Shown: piece after piece, positions 56,191 through 64,000 of the stretch
Layout: every line of letters starts with the position of its first letter
Position numbering within the stretch: position 1 is the stretch's first letter
Origin: Pyxicephalus adspersus
Taxonomy: Eukaryota; Chordata; Amphibia; Anura; Pyxicephalidae
NCBI RefSeq assembly: GCF_032062135.1
Contig: NC_092859.1
Location: forward strand, 129,616,562-129,680,561
DNA length: 64,000 bases
Direction: 5' to 3'
Position numbers and translations under genes: made by a program
Notes under the pieces: model-generated
The model's input: the letters and a program-made list of their open reading frames with translations, nothing else
The model's database searches: none
Told to the model about the DNA's origin: nothing

Positions 56191-56382
56191 GGGCCTAATT
56201 TATTAAAGTTCTCCAAAGCTGTATAAATTACACTTTCATCAGTGAAGCTGGGTGATCCAGCAAATGTTAGCAAATGTTTTCAATCCTGGACCATATCCAT
56301 TTCAGGTTTGCTGGATCACCAAGGTTCGCTGATAAAAGTGTATCTTCTCCAGCCTTGGAGAGCTTTGGTGAATCAGGCACCA
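56191..56382. mobile_element. Palindromic MITE family A, full-length copy
   Basis: GGGCCTAATTTATTAAAGTT, ACACTTTCATCAGTGAAGCT, GGGTGATCCAGCAAATG, then ATTTCAGGTTTGCTGGATCA, AAAAGTGTATCTTCTCCAGC and GGTGAATCAGGCACC. About 192 bp. Confidence 0.85.
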
Positions 56383-58211
56383 TGTGTTACAGAGTGAGTG
56401 GATTGAAGAGTCTCTTAGTTGAGCTCAGGGGAAGCTGCTCTATATTATGGCAAAAAAGGTTTCCATGCTTCAAAAAAAAAAAAAAAGAAATCAGATTGAG
56501 ACTTATCTGGGATTAATAAAATGATGTTACTTTTGCAACTTTTACTGGGTATCCTGTACCCCAATCCCTCTGCTGCACATTATGCCATAAATAAAATCTT
56601 GAAAATGTCAATACAAGTGACTGATATCCAATTATTTTTCCCCATCACATGCCCTGGAAAGTGAATGCTTTCAGAACAGCTGGTTTTGGAGGATGTGGGC
56701 CTGCTTCCCTATCTTGGGTAGAGTTGTACTGTTGTTATTATTGCTTAAAACTCAATTTAGATATTTTTTTAATTTTTTTAAAATGAAAATTGACTAGATT
56801 TTGGCCAACATGGGTGTATTAAGCTGTACTTGACATGTACTATTGTTTGTAAGAATTGGAGAACTCCTTAAACTGAAATATTTGATTGTATAATTAATAT
56901 GTTGTGGTGACCTGTAAAGATCTAAGGATCTTGGTTAATATTGATACGGGGGGAATACAAGTGAGGAAAATTTGCAGTGCACACATTAGATTGCACAGCT
57001 ATTGAGTGTTTAAATTTGCCTGCACATTTTAATTGCTGTTTCAGTAATCTTCTTGTATTTTCTTTGGCTCAGCTACCACTATGTGAGAAGAAAACATGGG
57101 ACACATGAAAAGCATTTGTTTATTTTTACCAACTACTCATTTCTCTGATAGCAAACCCAAGATTTCCCTTAGGAATATCATGCATGCTATCTTTAGAATG
57201 AAATGAGTTACGAGCTTGACAAATGACAATCACCTTTCTAAGCAGGAAGGCTTCAAAAGGGGAAATAGATTGTAGCATTTATCAATACTTTAACCTTCAA
57301 CACCACTATGCATCTGCAAAAGGTTTTGTAGATACAAAAAAACTAACAATCTTGTAGTAGATTAACATTGTGATTATAAGGTCAGTTAGGTCACCTGTAA
57401 ACGTCAGTGATGAATGAATCAATACGCCTAAGCCAAAATTCACAGCAGGCTGCTTGATACATTTGGAAAGCTTTTAGAGATCAGAATAATAAACTATTAA
57501 ATCTGTTGTGCTTCAATATATGCATATGATTGTAAAGCATATTCATTTTACCTTTGATTATTTTTTAAGTCTAATCTTGTTCGTGCAGCCTTTAGCAGTC
57601 AGCAGTGTACAATGGTGTGGCACTTCCCCCATTACTAAAAGCTAGCTGCTAGCTTTAGCAGCCATATTTAGGAAAAGAATGACATATGATATCAACAGTT
57701 TTATACATTTGCAGTCCACAGGTCTTAATAATCCACAAATTTCATTATGGCAGTGGTACATTTATTTTGAATTGTTCTTTGATGTACAGTTGGAAGCATA
57801 CGTACAGGGGCTTAAAAACAAAAGAAGCAATAAAGGCGGTGTGCAGGGAAAAGAGAAAAAAAAGTAAAATTAACAGAAGAATTTAGCAAACTGTAAATCC
57901 TAACAATGTAATTTGCAGTGAGACAAATAATTGTATTAATTCTGTTATTGGAGTTACAGATTTACCATCATTCATTACCCTTTACTCACTGCATGCTCCA
58001 TTTTATGTTTTAAAAATGATATCTGTGTGTTTAAAAAACTAAAGTTTTACATAACCAGATATCAAGGGAATTTCTGAGATTTTTAGAGACTCTTTATTAA
58101 GAGACTCTTTATTAAGACTCTTTAGAGAGGCTACCCCATGGTTTCAATAAAGGATCCAAATGGTTGTGAGCCTAGAGTACAAGTACAACCATATACTGTG
58201 TATAGGTAAAT
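56383..58211. other. No gene; small tandem near 58.1 kb
   Basis: An A-run lies at 56471-56484. A short tandem of AGAGACTCTTTATTA lies at 58085-58128. A stretch at 57060-57290 is free of repeats and of mixed composition. Nothing coding recognised. Confidence 0.4.
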
Positions 58212-58376
58212 ATTATATTATTATTAACCAGTATTTATGTAGCGTCAACAAATTTCGACTTCACAAAGTCCATAGTCATGTCACTAGCTGTCCCTCAAAG
58301 GGGCTCACATTCTAATTTCCCTACCATTGTCATATGTCAATACCAGAGTCTAAAGTCAATTTGGGGGGAAGGCTAA
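58212..58376 (-). mobile_element. SINE 3' half, reverse orientation
   Basis: Reads inward as the complement of 28820-28975: CAGTATTTATGTAGCGTCAA, CACAAAGTCCATAGTCATGT, CACTAGCTGTCCCTCAAAGG, GGCTCACATTCTAATTTCCC, CATTGTCATATGTC, GTCTAAAGTCAATTTGGGGG. The tRNA-like head is missing (5' truncation). Confidence 0.78.
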
Positions 58377-60327
58377 TAATCTGGTATACGAACTGATCTG
58401 AATATACAATAAAGTACCTACTTTTATCTGAAAAAAAAGAACAGCAAGAATATTTTGACTTGGGTATACACCTAGGGGACAAAATGCAGCTGCCACTGCT
58501 AACAATAAAAACAGTAAACATTTTGTGCCTTTGAGTAGGTTACAATGGGTCACTTACTTGTAAATGATCTTTTTGTGCATCATTGTTGGCCACCAGTACA
58601 CCAAGACACAACACCATCTAGTAGTATGACGTAAGTATAAACCAAGATTTTAAGGGGGAAAAAAAATCTCAGTATAGACACTGTATGTGTATATGTATAT
58701 ACAATCATAACAATGCTTAGTATAGTAATATTCCTCCTGATTTAATATTCAATTGATTTACTATCAGCATTGTAATAGTCCCATGAAGAAAGTTAAAGCC
58801 CTTAAATTTGCAAAATTACAAGAGTCTTTGGATCCAGTGTAATATCCCATTTTTTCATTGTGCCACTATAACCTCCTCTTAGCCATAAGCCATATCAGAT
58901 TCTGTGTAACATTGTGTGAAACTAGAAGAATAAAGTGGAGCTCCAGCTAAACAATTAAGAAAATTGAATTAAACTTATTAATATATTTTTAATCTTTATT
59001 TTTAAACTTATAATATTTTCAGTAAAAGACATACATAGTACTTTATCTACTATAATCTATTCTGCATCCTCTATCACCCTATGCCTTTGAGCTGTGTGTC
59101 CTTTCCACAAATCTTATTAGTCATGGAAACTTCTTGCTGTTGGGGTCAAATTGACTATTAGGTTTCTTTAATAAAGTTGTTTAGGACCTTTGATTTTTAA
59201 CAATCTAATCATTTTTGGAGTGTAATTATACAGTTTTGAATGCATGGTTTAATTAGGGATTTTAAGAAAGCTGCAGCAGAAAATAAAGTTCACAAATTAG
59301 TTTACACAAATACATCATTTTAAGTAAGAGAGAAGCAAAGGGTTATGACATGTAGATGGAAAAAGTAGACTGAAAATTCATTTTAATAACTCTGTAAATG
59401 GTTCTGTAGGAGTTCAACAACTCAAAGACCTAAGTACTTTTCTGTGTTAAACTTCAGTCCTGGGAGACCCTGTACTCCATTAAGCGCAAGGTTTTAATGC
59501 ACCAAAGTGCAGGAGGCCAGGGAAGAGAAGGAAACCACTCTCTAAAAGAAATGCAGAATAAACAATGTAAACAAAACCATTAAAATGGAATTTTAATCTC
59601 AGTTTGGTAGTATTATTTTTCAGAAGCATATGTTTTCCACAAACAGTGAAACTCTTAAAATGAGTGGTTGAGTTAGTTACCCATAATAAGAAGACCACCA
59701 AGAAAATATTGTGTAACAAAGGCTCTTTACCTAAAAATTTGGATTCTTTTAGAATGATTGTCACCTCACAGCCAAGAATTCCATGGATGAAGATTGCTAT
59801 CGGTGGACATATAAAATCCTGCAGAGCTTTGCACTTCTTCAATCTGGTTCTGTATGAGACTCACACATTTATCAGATAATTCCTCTTCTGACAGACTTGA
59901 AAAAACTTTTTAGTTTAGCTTTTAGATTTTTCTCCAGGGATCTGACTGCAATATTAGGAAATTTTTTGGCTTTTGCAATTTTTGGCCCTAAACTTTTTGC
60001 CATGCCTCTTTTGACATGGTGTTATTGATATAGTGATAATGTTGGATAATTCATACTATAATTTGTTTTGAATAACATGTGGAGTCATTATTATCATCAA
60101 GGTTTCTTTCAAAAATCCCCCCAAATATAAATGCATGCAACCTGGTCTGGTAATGGAGAGAGGGAGATTGATGAGGGTCTGGTTTAAAGGTTAAGGAGGG
60201 CCATAAGCTATTTTTATCCTTTTATTTAAAAAAGGACAGCTTTAAGGCATCTCCAAGCATGTTACGTGAAGGATATGTGTATGTACAATTTTCAAGTGTC
60301 TCCATGCTTCAATACAATAAAAATGTA
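58377..60327. other. Unique AT-rich stretch
   Basis: Nothing recognised. Overlapping open frames on both strands near 59480-59880 show no domain. Confidence 0.4.
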
Positions 60328-60560
60328 AAGTGGAACTAAACCTCAGATAAAAATTGTGAGCAGGCATCTCTAAAACATTTTATAATTAAGCAGCTCTTCA
60401 TAACCTACCATTGTACTGTATTTTAGCCTACTTTGGCTGGTTTTACCCCACCCCTGCTTTTCTCTTCCTTCTTTCCTTTCTTTGTTTCTGTAAAGTAATT
60501 GATCCTGAACATGCACTTCCTGTAATAATAACAACTTTTATTATAGAGGCACACAACCTT
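60328..60560 (+). mobile_element. Possible relative of the AGTGGAACTAAAC MITE family
   Basis: Begins TAAAGTGGAACTAAACCTCA, the characteristic family end. The following pyrimidine-rich block (CCCCTGCTTTTCTCTTCC) does not follow the other copies closely, and no right end was found. Confidence 0.45.
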
Positions 60561-61813
60561 CTAACCTATGGTATCTAATTTATTGTTTTTGTCAACAATT
60601 AAAAGATTTCTTCCAATGGATCCTTTGATCTCTACCTCCGGAACGTAAAATAAAGAGGTCGAGGGGAAAAGGTTTGGTTCCTATTTCTTTGTAATTACAT
60701 GTACATTATATGTATAACATGTTCGTAATAAACTAATAATTATTCCCCAGCTTAAGTAATAAGGTACACAAGGTAAGAGGTTCATAGAGCCACCTTGTCT
60801 TTTCACCTCGGCAGAGCGTAGCAACTTCCCTTCCACCACCTAGAGAGAAAACAATAGCTCTTATATACCACCTTGTTTTATTGATTTGCAAACTTATAGG
60901 GACACAAATTTTAACTAAAAGATTTTTTTCTGGTATTCTGATTTTTTCCTTATTAATCATACAATGTTTTATTTTATGCATCACTTAATGTGTTTCTTAA
61001 ACTTCAAGTCATGTATTATTGTTAATCATCTTATCAAAAAATCATTAGGGAAACAAGGTTATTGCTTCTCTGCCTTCTAAAATGGTCCATCAAACAGGCA
61101 TCTCGTTATATGTTATCATCTCAGCCAACGGCTCACCAGGCAGCGTACTGACACAAATCAATGAGAAAGCCTTTCAAACTCTGACCTTAGTTCATGCATA
61201 CATATTTTAATGATATTTGTTCATGTTTTACAAGTAGGTCAGATATTGCATCTAATGTGTCCAACAAGATTAAAGGAATATGGAGACAAGAACAAAGAGT
61301 CTTGAATTTTCATAAGATGCTGTGTTGCAATTTATATAATGAACCAACTTTTATTATTATGCTCAGACTTTATGACTTAAAATTCTCTAGAAAATGTGTG
61401 TTTTGGTTACCAAAAATGGTCTGGACGTTATAATATAAAAAAAATTGAACATTTAATGAAACTGACTGTTTTACAATATGCTCCAAAATATTTTGTAATA
61501 CTAGGTTCAAAAATAAAGGGACTGTCAATGAATTGTAAGAACTCATCAACCACTAGTAAGAAAGGTGATAAATTGACTGCTTAGATAAATAGAAACCTAA
61601 TAAAGTGAAATTAGTAAGCCAGCTTTATGGCAGCCAGTGTGTAGGAAAGGTTACACTGTACAATACTGGGCTATATGATTGTGGATTGCAGTGTGGTGGT
61701 AGTCATGTGCAAGCATTCCTCCTTTTGTGGTAATGAGAATAAGAAAAAAGTCCATAGATGGAAAGGAGTGTGACCTATATTTGCCAGAAATTATTCCTGT
61801 GACATGAAACTGC
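60561..61813. other. Unique AT-rich stretch
   Basis: No gene recognised. The part at 61060-61195 is a candidate conserved non-coding segment by composition only. Confidence 0.4.
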
Positions 61814-61817
61814 TTGA

Positions 61818-62298
61818 AGTGGAAGTAAACTGGGGTAAAAAAACTCACTCACCTCTACTTTCGCACATCTGTCAATACCTTTGGGGGTTTCCTGGGTCGT
61901 GTCCTGGGTCATCTAAGTATTCTCCTTCATCCTGCTGAGAAAAGGAAGGAGGAAGCAGGGGGTGCCGCCATCTTCTTTGCTCTTCTTCCTACATAACCCA
62001 ATCTCGCACTGTGCAGGCGTGACATGGGGTGAAGTGAAGAAGAATGCCGATCTAACTGGGCATGCGTGAGATCACCATTTTTTTAACCAATTGAGGAAAA
62101 AGCTCCTTCTGCACATGCCCAAGTTTGGGCATGTGCAGAAGGAGCAGCCAGAAGCCTACCAGGATACATTTGTCCCAGAAGGTTCTACACTCCCATTCTG
62201 AAAGGGGAGGAGCATTACCCTTTTTTTTTTTAAAGGTAATTTTTACCTTATTAAACAAGGGTTGTCTACCCTTTTATGTAAGGTAAATTAGGTCCACT
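61818..62298 (+). mobile_element. TTAA-type MITE (AGTGGAACTAAAC family), fullest copy
   Basis: Flanked by TTGA (61814-61817) and TTAA (62299-62302). Inverted ends AGTGGAAGTAAAC and, from the right, AGTGGACCTAATTTACC. The inner order is as in the other members (ACCTCTACTTTCGCACA, TTTCCTGGGTCGTGTCC, GCCGCCATCTTCTTTGC, CTCGCACTGTGCAGGCG, GGCATGCGTGAGATCAC). A perfect palindrome of 20-base arms sits at 62102-62145. About 481 bp, with no transposase. Confidence 0.8.
62102..62145. repeat. Perfect palindrome, 20-bp arms and 4-base loop
   Basis: The left arm GCTCCTTCTGCACATGCCCA (62102-62121) is exactly complementary to the right arm at 62126-62145. The loop is AGTT. It lies within the TTAA-type MITE. 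Confidence 0.95.
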
Positions 62299-62899
62299 TT
62301 AAGTGTTACTGGAGTACACTGTCAGAAGCAGGGTAAACATAATTTTGGACACATGATCCTGTAAGCAAAGGTGGAATGCTACAAAAGAATGCAGCATGGA
62401 TCAGGAACAGAGCATGCAGCTGGAGATGGTGGGGCAGCTATATGTTTTATCAAATGGTGACAGTGCAGTTATCCCTCCTTCTCACTAACCCCATCTTCCA
62501 ATTCCTTGGAACCAGCAGTGTCTGTCAAAAATGTTCAACTAAGTCAGAACTTCCCCACACATGAAGTGGTGGCTGATCCCATGACATTTTTCAACCAAGC
62601 AAGGTGTAAAATAGCTGACCACTTTTCACCTAGGATGTCATTCAGGCCCCATGGAAATGTCCCATTGTTGGAGGTCAGGGCCTCCTTCCCACATTGAGTC
62701 CCCCCAAAAAGAAGGAGGGGTTTGTTGCGGGGGACTTATGGTGATAGAAATACTAGGACACACTAGTTACCCTTACTAATAGGTAGAAGGTAACAGAGAA
62801 GAAACACAAACAATATGAAAAAATAATTTACCCAAATAAAAAACAAACATATACTACATGGAATGAAAACATTGCTATCGACAAATATATTTTTTAAAA
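62299..62899. other. No recognisable feature
   Basis: Mixed composition. Overlapping short open frames lack domains. Confidence 0.4.
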
Positions 62900-62968
62900 G
62901 ATCATTTCAGGTTTGTTGTAACAACCAGGATATCTCAACCAATCCTGCTTTATTAAATCAGGCCCAAT
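62900..62968. mobile_element. Palindromic MITE family A, decayed right half
   Basis: GATCATTTCAGGTTTGTTG and the end TGCTTTATTAAATCAGGCCC are family A blocks in the right order, with the sequence between them strongly diverged. Confidence 0.6.
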
Positions 62969-63785
62969 ATGTTGTGATTTTTATTGAAAGAAGTTGCCTT
63001 TTCTCCCCCTCTTCTTTTTGCATCATATACTAGCTGCTGATATACTGCATATTCAAATGACATTATCAATGGATTTTACTAATTTCTATTGGTAGTATAA
63101 AATAAAACCTGCCTGCTTAATGTTGTCTAAACAATCTGCAACAATCTGTGATAGGCAAAAAGGAGCAAGTAAAGTTCACAGTGTGTTCAGCAAATGTTCT
63201 TTGTAGCTAGCTGACCCCCTTCTGAAGTTTATGGGAAACATAGATAACTCTCCTCCTTTAGGTGCAATAGGCAAACTATTGTCCAATTAAAGGCATTGGA
63301 AGTCAGATACATTCTGCTGTCACTAGTACCAATGTAAACATTTGGATAAAATAAAGTGACAATAAGTCTAGTATGGAAATTATGTTGAAAGAAACATATG
63401 AGCTGCCCGTATCATTACTCCAAGATTCTAAAATGGTTGCTGAGGGCAACCCATACATTTATTTTCTGACACTTTTGATGTGTGGGTTCAATTATTTTGC
63501 TTTTTTTATGATTGTTGCTTTTTGTTTCCTCATTTATGTCATGCTTTGTAAATTGTAAAATGAGACTATTATTACCCTCAGGAAAATTAGTTCCAGGAAA
63601 TGAGAGCCAATAGCCTTATAAAACATATTGTATTGAATATCCAATCTTCTATTTGTAAGTGACACATTTTCAGCTGAGTAGTACACAGCATCTTAATAGG
63701 TTGCAGTTATAGAATAATTCCCAGATGTGGATGCATATTCTGTGAAAACATGTTACATTATAATTTTAATGGCTGTGAAATATAG
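62969..63785. other. No recognisable feature
   Basis: AT-rich. A 61-codon open frame at 63373-63558 is hydrophobic near its end but has no family resemblance or supporting context. Confidence 0.45.
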
Positions 63786-63834
63786 ATGAAAGTGTATCCT
63801 CTCCAGCCTTGGAGTGCTTTAATAAACCAGGCCC
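63786..63834. mobile_element. Palindromic MITE family A, right end fragment
   Basis: GATGAAAGTGTATCCTCTCC, then AGCCTTGG, then GCTTTAATAAACCAGGCCCA. The left half is missing. Confidence 0.8.
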
Positions 63835-64000
63835 ACTGTCTCTGAGTGGGTTTTCTTTCCTATTTCTCAATCAAAGATTTTGAATGGTAGTATTTTAGTA
63901 AAGATACTGCATGCATAAATTAATTGAAATGCTTCTTGACCTTGGAGTTTTTGATATTGTTGTGCTAAAATATGTTCATTTAAGATGCTTTTGATGTGTT

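Noticed and set aside
1..64000. CRISPR arrays, bacterial operons, phage or integron features
   Set aside because: No regularly spaced identical repeats, no long bacterial-type coding frames and no ribosome binding sites; the repeats are those of a vertebrate genome.

Overview
This window looks like AT-rich, non-coding DNA from an amphibian, most likely a neobatrachian frog and plausibly a ranoid. No host gene or exon could be recognised on either strand. The frog assignment is inference. It rests on repeat families I recognise from frog genomes: a palindromic element ending in GGCCTGATTTATTAAAGCTC, a family with TTAA-AGTGGAACTAAAC ends, a GGTTGATTTACTAAA family, a tRNA-headed SINE, and a non-LTR retrotransposon 3' end that closes with a ...TTGATGGACAC...TATGTAAC tail. 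The open frames are short. The longest (up to 179 codons) lie in repeats or cross repeat boundaries, so they are not taken as genes.

Layout. 0-10 kb: two hAT-like ends, a GC-rich unclassified block, a CR1/Rex-like non-LTR 3' end (2.3-2.9 kb), MITEs and an LTR fragment. 10-20 kb: mostly unique sequence, then a GATGAGC-type repeat, another LTR fragment and a nested locus where a piggyBac remnant sits in the TTAA of a palindromic MITE (15.4-16.3 kb). 20-30 kb: a MITE, an 809-bp hAT element with an 8-bp target duplication (23.6-24.4 kb), a SINE, and an ~85-97 bp minisatellite interrupted by an apparent solo LTR. 30-43 kb: a Tc1 transposase relic (minus) abutting a Ty3/gypsy pol relic (plus) at 35.1-36.6 kb, then two inverted copies of a TA-flanked element (39.3 and 40.9 kb), the first inside another MITE. 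43-64 kb: a 450-bp foldback, repeats with a conserved CTGAAGA-hairpin-GAAAC motif, SINE pieces and more MITEs.

There are no genes acting together here. The content is a layered record of transposition between unique stretches, some of which could be regulatory sequence of a distant gene; that needs comparison with other frogs. I found no evidence for a new biological system. The items most worth checking are the nested insertions, the recurrent ribozyme-like motif and the foldback. Repeat boundaries are estimated by eye unless target duplications are described.
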